Below are positions 42,541 to 48,728 of a stretch of DNA of 59,337 bases, piece by piece. The notes under the pieces are model-generated. The model was not told where the DNA came from, ran no database searches, and saw only the letters and a program-made list of their open reading frames with translations. Origin of the DNA: a virus. Location: the IMG/VR virus record IMGVR_UViG_3300033064_002408, positions 1 to 59,337 of that record. One strand, written 5' to 3'. The position numbers and the translations under genes were made by a program. Numbering within the stretch: the first letter of the stretch is position 1; the number at the start of each line of letters is the position of its first letter.

Positions 42541-42735
42541 ATGGACTTCGTCAACCGAATCCTCTTCAAGGTCACCGGCCGCAAGGTCGTGGTCTTCGTC
42601 GTCGCGTCAGCCTTCCTCGCTGCCGGCATCATCGAGCAGGAGCAGTGGATGTGGGTGGCGGTGGCTACGGGCGGATTCGTCTCGGTGGAGAAGTTCGCGG
42701 GGCTGCTGGGTGGCAAGGCAAAGTCCGATGCCTAA
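42541..42735 (+). CDS. Small two-helix membrane protein, holin-like, 64 aa
   Basis: ATG 42541 follows GGAGG. Two hydrophobic segments, about 16-31 (VVVFVVASAFLAAGII) and 36-48 (WMWVAVATGGFVS), joined by a short acidic turn, with a charged C-terminus. Size and topology suit a class II holin. It sits far from the amidase (37465), though, so other membrane roles are possible. Confidence 0.6.
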   Translation: MDFVNRILFKVTGRKVVVFVVASAFLAAGIIEQEQWMWVAVATGGFVSVEKFAGLLGGKAKSDA

Positions 42736-43366
42736 CTGGACCGCCCCGCCCGGCTACGTCATCGACGAGGACACCCTCACCGACATCATCCCGGCGACGA
42801 TAGAGACAGTGCGGGAGGCGACGAGGAAGATGCAGGAGGCCAGCGGCCATGGACCACGACGACAGGGACCGCGAGCCGGCGCATTCGAGCGACCCGGCCG
42901 AGTTGCGGCAGGTCATCCGGCAGCAGCAGGACGCCTTGAGGGAGGCGGAGTTCGAGCGGGAGAAATGGGAGTGGGAGCGTTCGGAGATCGCCAAAGCACT
43001 CAAGGCGGTGGCGGCGCACACGGAGTCAACGTCCGAGGCGCAGGCGAAGATCTTGAGGCTACTGGATGGGCTGATGGAGCACCGGGCGATCCTCGCTTCC
43101 CTGCCCTCCGAGATGCCGGGTACCACCTCGTCAGCTGGGATGCAGAGCCAGCCGTGGACGACGGACAAGTGGGCGCTACGAGTCCACGGCATGGACGGCA
43201 AGCAGGCGAAGTGGGTGGCGCTGGCGCTGCTCGCAGCGGCGATCCTGGGGCTGGCCGCGTATCAGTTGGGCTTCCGGCGCGAGGACTTCCCCCGTGGGCC
43301 TTCGCCCTCATCCTCGCTGGAGCTACCTACGGGCTCGTCATCGGGGCAGGACTGATCTTCGGCTGA
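42728..43366 (+). CDS. Overlapping frame with plausible N- and C-terminal ends (possible frameshift pair)
   Basis: Open for 212 aa from ATG 42728. Residues 1-40 (start MPNWTAPPGYVIDEDTLTDI) look natural, and the last 24 residues (WAFALILAGATYGLVIGAG) form a good transmembrane helix. The middle is Gly/Arg/Ala-rich and looks like the shadow of the gene at 42849, which lies in the +1 frame. So only the ends of this frame are likely translated, with the middle supplied by the other frame. Confidence 0.4.
   Translation: MPNWTAPPGYVIDEDTLTDIIPATIETVREATRKMQEASGHGPRRQGPRAGAFERPGRVAAGHPAAAGRLEGGGVRAGEMGVGAFGDRQSTQGGGGAHGVNVRGAGEDLEATGWADGAPGDPRFPALRDAGYHLVSWDAEPAVDDGQVGATSPRHGRQAGEVGGAGAARSGDPGAGRVSVGLPARGLPPWAFALILAGATYGLVIGAGLIFG
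42849..43355 (+). CDS. Coiled-coil membrane protein, 168 aa (possible two-TM form by frameshift)
   Basis: ATG 42849 with GGAGG 9 nt upstream. Long coiled coil at about 17-85, then a hydrophobic helix KWVALALLAAAILGLAAYQL (121-140). Its own C-terminus is Ser/Pro-rich. A -1 shift on the C5 run (43289-43293) would instead attach PWAFALILAGATYG and a second membrane helix, giving a hairpin. Could be a spanin- or holin-type lysis protein, or contain a homopolymer sequencing error. Confidence 0.6.
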   Translation: MDHDDRDREPAHSSDPAELRQVIRQQQDALREAEFEREKWEWERSEIAKALKAVAAHTESTSEAQAKILRLLDGLMEHRAILASLPSEMPGTTSSAGMQSQPWTTDKWALRVHGMDGKQAKWVALALLAAAILGLAAYQLGFRREDFPRGPSPSSSLELPTGSSSGQD

Positions 43367-43370
43367 CCCC

Positions 43371-43408
43371 ACCCCCGCGGCGAGCATGGGGCCGACGAGG
43401 GCGGGGGT
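43371..43408. terminator. Bidirectional terminator-like hairpin
   Basis: ACCCCCGC (43371-43378) and GCGGGGGT (43401-43408), 22-nt loop, between converging genes. The right arm contains part of the stop of the minus-strand gene. Confidence 0.5.
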
Positions 43409-43689
43409 CATGGGGGCGGCTCCTTGGCTCTGTAGTTATCGGTGCGCGGCAACCTGCTGCAGGTATCGCACTCACCGTAGGCTCCGGGTTCGTTGTCGCA
43501 TTGGCACCCCTCGCACTCCACCGGCTCCTCTGGGAACAGCAACTCCATCAGGTGGGCGCGGGCGGATCGTGCCTTCCGATCGAGGTCGTCGCACGACGAA
43601 TCAGGGGCATCCACAGCGTATACGCAGCCGCGATTGAACTCTGCTCGTACCAGTTCCTTCAGCGCCCCCTCGATCTCCCGCCTATCCAT
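43408..43689 (-). CDS. Hypothetical protein with zinc-like C-terminus, 93 aa
   Basis: Last gene of the right minus-strand operon. Start at 43689 has gggagg upstream. Helical N-terminus; C-terminal CEGCQCDNEPGAYGECDTC looks like a compact zinc finger. Unknown. Confidence 0.6.
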   Translation of the reverse strand: MDRREIEGALKELVRAEFNRGCVYAVDAPDSSCDDLDRKARSARAHLMELLFPEEPVECEGCQCDNEPGAYGECDTCSRLPRTDNYRAKEPPP

Positions 43690-44056
43690 CGCAGCCTCCC
43701 GTGTCGTCGGCAGCCGGGGCGGGCAGTTGCCCCAGCGCCTCGCGTATCCGGTTGATGTCGATCCGTATCTGCACAGCGGTGTTCTTGTCCCACGGCCGCA
43801 CGTCTTCAAAGTGTTTCTGCATCACAGGTAAAAGCGCTCGAACGCGCTCAACGGCACTCTCTGCCTCCTCAGCCCGCACCAACAAGGCCTTATGTGAGTC
43901 CCTGAGGTCTAACAACTCACGAAGCCAACCTACTAGTTGTCTATGCTCAACTGCGCACGAGCAATCTGGAACAGTGTCACGATAGCTGTCGGCAACTTGC
44001 TTAGCATGGTCGATAGCTTCGGATAGCAAGCCTTCACTCAGCACAAGCTCAGTCAT
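43682..44056 (-). CDS. Hypothetical helical protein, 124 aa
   Basis: Helix-rich with leucine-heptad pattern in the middle (LRELLDLRDSHKALLVRAEEA). No motif recognised. Overlaps the neighbouring genes on both sides by a few bases, showing operon translation. Confidence 0.6.
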   Translation of the reverse strand: MTELVLSEGLLSEAIDHAKQVADSYRDTVPDCSCAVEHRQLVGWLRELLDLRDSHKALLVRAEEAESAVERVRALLPVMQKHFEDVRPWDKNTAVQIRIDINRIREALGQLPAPAADDTGGCDG

Positions 44057-44379
44057 GGCTTTCCTCGACCAGTGCCCACGGTTCTCGCCGAGACTTCCAG
44101 AATCTCGACATCGTTACGCGAGGGCCACCCGTCACCAGCCCTGCAGAAGGCATCGGCAGCCCTCCCCAGCTTAGCCAGCCGCTCCACCTTGGCCCGCAGC
44201 TTGGCGATCTCCGCATCCTGCATCGCTGCCCGGTTGCATGGTCCACACGTCCACGCCTCGGGGATGAGGTCGCCCTCACGGAGCGTGACGAGGGTCTCGC
44301 ACCCCGGTGACGAGCAGTAGATCAGAAGGTCCCTCGGTGCCAGTCCAGATTCATGTAGCCGTTCGATGTCACCCATCAT
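44053..44379 (-). CDS. Hypothetical protein with zinc-like N-terminus, 108 aa
   Basis: Residues about 20-50 contain YCSSPGCETLV and CGPCNR, a four-Cys zinc site, followed by a coiled-coil helix (AEIAKLRAKVERLAKLG). Unknown. Next gene upstream overlaps it by 11 nt. Confidence 0.6.
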   Translation of the reverse strand: MMGDIERLHESGLAPRDLLIYCSSPGCETLVTLREGDLIPEAWTCGPCNRAAMQDAEIAKLRAKVERLAKLGRAADAFCRAGDGWPSRNDVEILEVSARTVGTGRGKP

Positions 44380-44674
44380 TGTCCTCCAGTGGCCTGGTTT
44401 CTTCGTAGGAAGCGCACGCCCACTCCTCCCAGCACGCTCGGCAGTTGCTTTCCGCTGGTGCGTACCTGCATCCGCCCGTGCTGTACGTGGGCGGGTGGCA
44501 CCACGTCATCGCCAGGTAATCAAGCGCCTTGCCAAGCGCGTCTCGAAGCTCAGCGATCTCGGCCTCCTGAGACAGCCACGAGCGGAGAACGTCCTCGCTG
44601 CCCTCGTGCGTCAGGGCGCCGCCGTCCTGTACCATTTCCAGCTTCGCGTCGATGTCATCCCTCGTGAGTCCCAT
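44369..44674 (-). CDS. Hypothetical protein, 101 aa
   Basis: Helical N-terminus, then a Cys-containing C-terminal half (WCHPPTYSTGGC and CRACWEEWAC). Appears to pair with the gene at 44053, which has a similar AEIAxLRxxL helix; the two may be diverged paralogues. Function unknown. Confidence 0.6.
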   Translation of the reverse strand: MGLTRDDIDAKLEMVQDGGALTHEGSEDVLRSWLSQEAEIAELRDALGKALDYLAMTWCHPPTYSTGGCRYAPAESNCRACWEEWACASYEETRPLEDNDG

Positions 44675-44715
44675 CAGTGTCCCTCTTCCTTGATCACGTT
44701 GGCTCGGTTGATCAT
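44674..44715 (-). CDS. Possible 13-aa coupling micro-ORF
   Basis: ATG (complement of 44713-44715) overlaps the stop of the gene at 44712, and its TGA overlaps the ATG at 44674. Reads MINRANVIKEEGH. It may only keep ribosomes moving from one gene to the next. Confidence 0.35.
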   Translation of the reverse strand: MINRANVIKEEGH

Positions 44716-44933
44716 GGGGATGACCCCTCTAGCACCTTCTTTTTGCATTTCGCGCACGGCATCGCCCAGCCGAACGGAAGCCAGCAGGCGCGCATCATTC
44801 GCCTTGTGTCTCTTGGTGTGTGACCGCAAAGCGAGGTATTCCCTTTCACGGCATGCAGCAGGTATCCGCCGTTTGCTCGTCTGGGTGCGTAGCCGGCCGC
44901 TCGAATTTCGGCCTTGAATTCGTCACAAGTCAT
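44712..44933 (-). CDS. Hypothetical basic protein, 73 aa
   Basis: Start at 44933 with ggagg 8 nt upstream (44939 is an in-frame alternative). Contains KFAEIRAAGYAPRR-like basic helix and a final CAKCKKK. Resembles short HicA-like beta proteins only loosely; not enough to assign. Confidence 0.55.
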   Translation of the reverse strand: MTCDEFKAEIRAAGYAPRRANGGYLLHAVKGNTSLCGHTPRDTRRMMRACWLPFGWAMPCAKCKKKVLEGSSP

Positions 44934-45132
44934 CGCCATCTCCTCCAAGTGGCCCCTCCCCGGCACCAGCGCCGAGGAGGAGGCAGGGAGTCGGTTGCTG
45001 TTGAAGCTGCCAAGCACCGCCAGCGCCCGTCCTCCTTTCGTAATCGTCCCCCGGAGCAAGTAGCCAGGGCCAGCAGCGTGGGGAGGGGGTGGGCTCCGGC
45101 CTCACTTGCTGCTCGCACCGGGGGAGATGCTG

Positions 45133-45546
45133 TCATCGGCTCAGTTGCCTGAAGAGCGCGGCCTCCATCTGCTCCTCTGTGATGTCTGGGATCTCCTTGA
45201 TCTTCGGTTCGCCGATGGTGGTCTTCCCGTCGCAGAGCTCCACCGTGGCCACGCACTCAGCGCTCTCGTAGTCGCCTCCCATGTGGACGCGGACGAACAG
45301 CGACGGTGCGATGACGCCGATGGTTCGTAGCGCATCGGCAACGTCCTCGGAATCGAAGCCGCGCTCGCCCAGGTTGCCCACCACGTCGATGACAGCCAGC
45401 CCCCAGTTTGGAAGGCCAGCCAGCCCACCGTTATGGAGCGGCCCCCACGATGGGTCCATGAAGATCGCTTCCAGATGGCGGCGCAGCGAGGGGACCTCAC
45501 TTTCGATACAGTATCCCTCGATCCGAACTCGCGTCCAGTTGCCCAT
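45133..45546 (-). CDS. Hypothetical protein, 137 aa
   Basis: Alpha/beta domain with several Ile/Val strands (AVIDVVGNLGERGFD). No motif recognised. A promoter-like site and structured leader lie upstream to its right, so it can be expressed separately from the rest of the operon. The gap 44940-45132 beyond its end shows nothing recognisable. Confidence 0.6.
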   Translation of the reverse strand: MGNWTRVRIEGYCIESEVPSLRRHLEAIFMDPSWGPLHNGGLAGLPNWGLAVIDVVGNLGERGFDSEDVADALRTIGVIAPSLFVRVHMGGDYESAECVATVELCDGKTTIGEPKIKEIPDITEEQMEAALFRQLSR

Positions 45547-45563
45547 GGCTCCTCCAAAAAGTT

Positions 45564-45631
45564 CCCCGCACCGACCGGCCTCGGGGCCGATTCCACCACA
45601 GAGACGGACTAGGCGCGCAGCCGGTGCGGGG
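45564..45631 (-). other. Structured leader upstream of 45133 gene
   Basis: Perfect 10-bp inverted repeat CCCCGCACCG (45564-45573) and CGGTGCGGGG (45622-45631), with a smaller ggcc-rich hairpin in between. It would lie in the 5' leader of the minus-strand transcript. Could be a folding switch or a terminator. Confidence 0.45.
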
Positions 45632-45697
45632 ATACTCGTTGCCCTTGTGGGGCGAATGCTTGCGTAGTTGGTTCGTCCGTTCCCTGTGGCATGCCTA

Positions 45698-45727
45698 ACC
45701 CTACCCCACCTCGCCGCCCGCTGTAAA
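45698..45727 (-). promoter_or_regulatory. Minus-strand promoter-like site
   Basis: On the complement: TTTACA (45727-45722), 18-nt spacer, TAGGGT (45703-45698). Would drive the gene at 45133 through the structured leader. Confidence 0.5.
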
Positions 45728-45730
45728 GGC

Positions 45731-46042
45731 TCAAGCGAACCCCGGCCCCTGGCTCACCAGCACCCACACGCCCTTCCACTGCCTCTGGTACTCGGCGGCG
45801 TAGAGCGGTGCGTGGAAGTAGATCCGCCAGTCGTGATCGGGATCAGCGCAGGCGAGATTCTCCACCTCCTGGACGGTGGGGAAGTCCTCGTAGTCGTCGG
45901 CCTGGCTCTCCTCCCAAAGCGGCTCACCGTCGCGGCTGTAGCCGGCCTGGCCGAAGCCCACGGCTATGTGCCGGGTCATGGGTAGCTCCGAGCGCGGGCC
46001 CACTACGGCGGGTAGGCGTGTCCAGTTGTTCGTCCACTTCAT
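45731..46042 (-). CDS. Hypothetical protein, 103 aa
   Basis: Small, acidic, Trp/Tyr-rich, no motif. Start overlaps the end of the gene at 46039. Unknown. Confidence 0.55.
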   Translation of the reverse strand: MKWTNNWTRLPAVVGPRSELPMTRHIAVGFGQAGYSRDGEPLWEESQADDYEDFPTVQEVENLACADPDHDWRIYFHAPLYAAEYQRQWKGVWVLVSQGPGFA

Positions 46043-46389
46043 CGAATCAACTCCCCCGGCTCCCGCTTCCTCGTGGGCCTGGTGGTGTCCACGTCGCCGC
46101 GCTCGAGGGCGGTGCGGCCGCGGGTGCGGGCTTCCTCGATGGAGATGGGCGGCGCTGGCTTCGGTGCTCTCTTCGGACGCCTGACGCGCTTCACCTTCAC
46201 GGGCTTGCGGGAGACGCGCCTGGACGGCCGTTCCCTCATACTCGCCCGCAGTTCATCCTCCCGCGCTCGCTGCTCCCTGATCGCCTTCAGCCGCTTCGCG
46301 CGCTTGGCCTGCGCCTTGTACCTCCTGCGCTGCTCCCGGAAGATGCGGTCGAGCGCGGTTGCCACTCCCGTCCAGTCAACGGCGGGCAT
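46039..46389 (-). CDS. Very basic hypothetical protein, 116 aa
   Basis: Arg/Lys-rich throughout (QRRRYKAQAKRAKRL, SRRVSRKPVKVKRVRR), predicted disordered. A DNA- or RNA-binding protein is likely from composition. No family recognised. Confidence 0.6.
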   Translation of the reverse strand: MPAVDWTGVATALDRIFREQRRRYKAQAKRAKRLKAIREQRAREDELRASMRERPSRRVSRKPVKVKRVRRPKRAPKPAPPISIEEARTRGRTALERGDVDTTRPTRKREPGELIR

Positions 46390-46741
46390 TGGTCACCACC
46401 TCGTCGAGAGAGCGGGGAGCGGGGAACACCTTGAAGTTGAAGACCTCGCCGCCGGGGAGCTCGATCCCGGGGTGGTCCAGGTACGGCGGATCCTCGGTGG
46501 TCAGCGAGTTGTCCGCGAGGTAGCGCCAGCGGACCATGGCCAGTGCCGCCTTTGCCGCGTCCTCCCGCGTGGGCCCGTACCCGATCCCGCATCGGCACAC
46601 CGCGCAGAACTGGCCGGTGACGAAGTGCGAGGGGTAGACGTGGGATCGAGGCTGCATCCTGAGCAGCTCGGCCTCTGCTGGACCCGGCCCGGTCGCCGCC
46701 TTTTTTTCTCCGCTTCCCTTTATCCAGTCGATCTGAGTCAT
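46376..46741 (-). CDS. Hypothetical protein, 121 aa
   Basis: First gene of the right minus-strand operon. Middle contains CAVCRCGIGYGPTREDAAKAAL, a Cys cluster with a G-x-G loop. Unknown. Upstream, two copies of a 14-bp element may be its operators. Confidence 0.6.
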   Translation of the reverse strand: MTQIDWIKGSGEKKAATGPGPAEAELLRMQPRSHVYPSHFVTGQFCAVCRCGIGYGPTREDAAKAALAMVRWRYLADNSLTTEDPPYLDHPGIELPGGEVFNFKVFPAPRSLDEVVTNARR

Positions 46742-46833
46742 GGGATCCGGATCCTCTCTCGGGGCTTTGGCCCTCAGGAGCGCAAGCCGAGCTTACGCGC
46801 AATCTCACCCCACCCTTCCTTCAGTAGAAAGGG

Positions 46834-46847
46834 GAATGTCTCCGTAG
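46834..46847. repeat. 14-bp repeat gaatgtctccgtag, copy 1
   Basis: Same sequence at 46877-46890, 43 bp apart (about four helical turns), so proteins bound to both would face the same side. Just upstream of the leftward operon start. Confidence 0.75.
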
Positions 46848-46876
46848 GCTAGGAGGGCGCGGGGGCGACCAGGGCG

Positions 46877-46890
46877 GAATGTCTCCGTAG
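46877..46890. repeat. 14-bp repeat gaatgtctccgtag, copy 2
   Basis: Exact copy of 46834-46847. Both neighbours of this pair also share gtagaaa. Confidence 0.75.
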
Positions 46891-47094
46891 AAAAGACCCC
46901 GTCGCTTTCTGGGACCCCCGGCCAATCATTGGCCCCCTTCCTTCTGCCGGTCGCCATCAAAGCCCCCGGCAAGTGTGGGCGGTCCCTCGCGTGTCCGCCT
47001 CCTATCCCTCCATGCGCCGTGTACGGGTCGGCGTTCCCTGATGCGCAGGGTGGACGTGCGGGCGAGTATTCAGTTTTCAGGAGAGGCGTCTGGG

Positions 47095-47122
47095 TTGACA
47101 GGACCAGCAGGACTGCTAGCCT
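47095..47122 (+). promoter_or_regulatory. Promoter-like site upstream of a stem-loop
   Basis: TTGACA (47095-47100), 16-nt spacer, TAGCCT (47117-47122). Transcription would begin near 47129, 12 nt before the inverted repeat 47141-47187. Confidence 0.55.
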
Positions 47123-47140
47123 TGGATCACTTACTCGCCT

Positions 47141-47187
47141 CTCGCGCCACCTGTATTCCCGACTACCAATCGGGTGGGTGGCGCGAG
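47141..47187 (+). ncRNA. Possible structured RNA: nested 11-bp and 5-bp hairpin
   Basis: ctcgcgccacc (47141-47151) pairs with ggtggcgcgag (47177-47187); inside, cccga (47158-47162) pairs with tcggg (47170-47174). No good ORF follows on this strand, so the transcript could be a small non-coding RNA or a leader. Could instead be a DNA palindrome bound by a protein. Confidence 0.45.
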
Positions 47188-47307
47188 ATCGATCCTACCC
47201 TCCCGCTCCCCCTCGGTAAACCCCCTCCCGAGAATTCCCAGGCAGTGGGGCCACGTCATCCCCTCGAAAAAAACCGCGCCCCCTGAACGCTGTACGTCTA
47301 TGCCGTG

Positions 47308-47369
47308 GCGAGAAAACTTACACGCCATGAGAAACAAGCCTTTACGTCCTAGCGTATAGCTGTTATCTT
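47308..47369 (+). promoter_or_regulatory. Promoter module P47 with conserved upstream box
   Basis: GCGAGAAAAC (47308-47317), 23 nt, TTTACG (47341-47346), 17 nt, TATCTT (47364-47369). Upstream CGTCT at 47295-47299. Same 62-bp layout as P41 and P49. Expected start of transcription is 47376, the A of an ATG. Confidence 0.65.
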
Positions 47370-47375
47370 TTGAAC

Positions 47376-47663
47376 ATGGACGACGGACGAACCAACGAGG
47401 AGACCGACATGAGCGCCGAAACCAACGACATCCGCAGCATCGTCAAATGGCAGACAATGGCCTCCGCGATTCGGACGAGCCGACGCATCTTCATGGAGAG
47501 AATCCGCACTCCGGAATTCATGCACCCCGACTGCAGCACCTGCAAACTGCACGGCCGCGACGGACTGGCGAACTACTACTTCCGGCCCTTCGGACGAAAC
47601 GAAGCGTTCATTTTCGCCTGTGACCACCACGCGAGCATGGCTCTTCGGGCGTACTCCAACTAG
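47376..47663 (+). CDS. Hypothetical early-type protein, 95 aa
   Basis: ATG 47376 coincides with the predicted transcription start; a second in-frame ATG at 47409 is 33 nt downstream. The gene at 41437 has the same arrangement. The body contains CSTCKLHGRDG and CDHHASMA, a Cys/His set that may bind zinc. Unknown. Confidence 0.6.
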   Translation: MDDGRTNEETDMSAETNDIRSIVKWQTMASAIRTSRRIFMERIRTPEFMHPDCSTCKLHGRDGLANYYFRPFGRNEAFIFACDHHASMALRAYSN

Positions 47664-47702
47664 CGCTACATGCCCCCACGGGGGCACAGGGAGACCGCGG
47701 AC

Positions 47703-47954
47703 ATGACCATCGCCGACGCCATCCAGGAATCCATCAATGACCGCGCCCTCCCCTTCCCCGTCACCGCCTCACAGGGAGCTGGTGAGTTCATCACCATGAC
47801 CATCCGAGTCCGCGTCAGCGGGCGCGAAAGCGCCGAGTCCGTCTCCTTCCCCATGCCCCGAGACCCGGTCCTCCTCGACGGCATGAACAAGGCCCTCGAC
47901 GTAATGGTCACCAAGGGCAACCTGGCCCAGCACATGGGAATGGAGGTCCTCTAG
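47703..47954 (+). CDS. Hypothetical protein, 83 aa
   Basis: ATG 47703 in the P47 transcript. Small alpha/beta protein, no motif. Overlaps the next gene by one base. Confidence 0.55.
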   Translation: MTIADAIQESINDRALPFPVTASQGAGEFITMTIRVRVSGRESAESVSFPMPRDPVLLDGMNKALDVMVTKGNLAQHMGMEVL

Positions 47955-48247
47955 TGGGCGTCGCGGCCTACAACCGCGGCAGCGCGGTGATCTCGCGTCA
48001 GATCCAGCGAGACCTCGGACACGCCGACCCATCCGAGTACAAGCCAGAGCCGCGCCCATCTGACTGGGGAAGCAAGACGCGAGCGAAGGCCGACAAGCGC
48101 GCGGCCGGAATTCTTCACTACTGGACGGTCCTTCGAGGACGCCAGCCGATGAGCCGCGAAGACCTCGTGGACATGATCCAACAGGGCATCGGATGCGGTC
48201 GAAAGACGGCCGAGGCCGCAGCAACGAAAGCACTGGAGATCCGATGA
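47954..48247 (+). CDS. Hypothetical protein, 97 aa
   Basis: GTG start. Basic; residues about 65-97 (MSREDLVDMIQQGIGCGRKTAEAAATKAL) look like a small helical DNA-binding or winged-helix end. Unknown. Overlaps the next gene by four bases. Confidence 0.55.
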   Translation: MGVAAYNRGSAVISRQIQRDLGHADPSEYKPEPRPSDWGSKTRAKADKRAAGILHYWTVLRGRQPMSREDLVDMIQQGIGCGRKTAEAAATKALEIR

Positions 48248-48462
48248 CCACCTACCGCCAAGCCACGACCCTCGCCATCCGTGTCCTGATGACCCGCCAA
48301 GGCGTCACAGGCCGAGCCATCGCCGAGCACCTGGACGTGGCCGAGACCAACGTCTCGCAGTGGTTGAGCAAGCGCACGGACGGAATCCCGCAGGCCCGCG
48401 TCGAGGACATCCGCAGGTTCCTCGGTGTGAGCAACGAGGACATCGCCCGCGAGATACGGTAG
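48244..48462 (+). CDS. Cro/CI-like helix-turn-helix protein, 72 aa
   Basis: ATG 48244. HTH helices VTGRAIAEHLDVAETNVSQWLSK (about 20-45), where AETNVSQWL is the recognition helix. Ends EDIAREIR, close to the EDFIRELR end of the 42223 protein. Both are small single-domain regulators downstream of P41 or P47. Probable phage regulator; which promoters it binds is unknown. Confidence 0.78.
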   Translation: MTTYRQATTLAIRVLMTRQGVTGRAIAEHLDVAETNVSQWLSKRTDGIPQARVEDIRRFLGVSNEDIAREIR

Positions 48463-48466
48463 AGCC

Positions 48467-48547
48467 CACCCCACCCCTCCCCCCTGACGCCTCCCCGCCC
48501 CCAGCCACGCCCTCACCCACGTAGCCCCCTCACGCCCCGCACACGCG
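48467..48547 (+). terminator. C-rich, G-poor stretch: possible Rho-dependent terminator
   Basis: Directly after the HTH gene the transcript would have long C-rich, unstructured sequence with few G, the usual feature of Rho-utilisation sites. No hairpin plus T-run is present. Confidence 0.4.
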
Positions 48548-48557
48548 CTCTGAGGGA

Positions 48558-48586
48558 TTGCAAGGGGACAGGGGATTCGATACGAT
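48558..48586 (+). promoter_or_regulatory. Promoter-like site
   Basis: TTGCAA (48558-48563), 17-nt spacer, TACGAT (48581-48586), a close sigma-70 match. Start expected at 48593, the first base of the stem described next. Confidence 0.6.
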
Positions 48587-48592
48587 GTCCGT

Positions 48593-48665
48593 GCTGTGGC
48601 AAGCAACCAACACCTTCAAGCGCACGTCCCCGGGATCTTGTCTCGCCACAGCCTGGGTTCTGTGG
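48593..48665 (+). ncRNA. Candidate riboregulator with alternative hairpins
   Basis: GCTGTGGC (48593-48600) pairs with GCCACAGC (48645-48652), while CCACAG (48646-48651) can instead pair with CTGTGG (48660-48665). The two structures exclude each other, as in switches or attenuators. It begins at the predicted transcription start and lies just ahead of a micro-ORF and the methyltransferase operon. Not recognised as a known RNA family. Confidence 0.45.
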
Positions 48666-48682
48666 GCGTGCGTGAGGTGGGT

Positions 48683-48727
48683 ATGAAGCCGTACTACGAG
48701 GACGGGGCGGTGTGGCGTGGGAGATGA
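48683..48727 (+). pseudogene. Possible remnant of a methyltransferase start, 14 codons
   Basis: Reads MKPYYEDGAVWRGR then stop; the true methyltransferase at 49049 begins MTPYYQDDAVTIYHGD. Seven of the first ten residues agree. It may be the broken 5' end of an older copy of a similar gene, or a coupling micro-ORF. Confidence 0.4.
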
Positions 48728-48728
48728 G

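Larger units (their letters stand above)
46742..47375. other. Non-coding control region, 634 bp
   Basis: Between a leftward operon and a rightward gene. Holds a 14-bp repeat, a promoter-like TTGACA site, a large inverted repeat and promoter module P47. The remainder has no convincing ORF. Confidence 0.6.

Noticed and set aside
47174-47359. 61-aa plus-strand frame in the control region
   Set aside because: Begins inside the inverted repeat with no ribosome site and has shadow-like Pro/Arg/Ser composition; P47 lies at its end.
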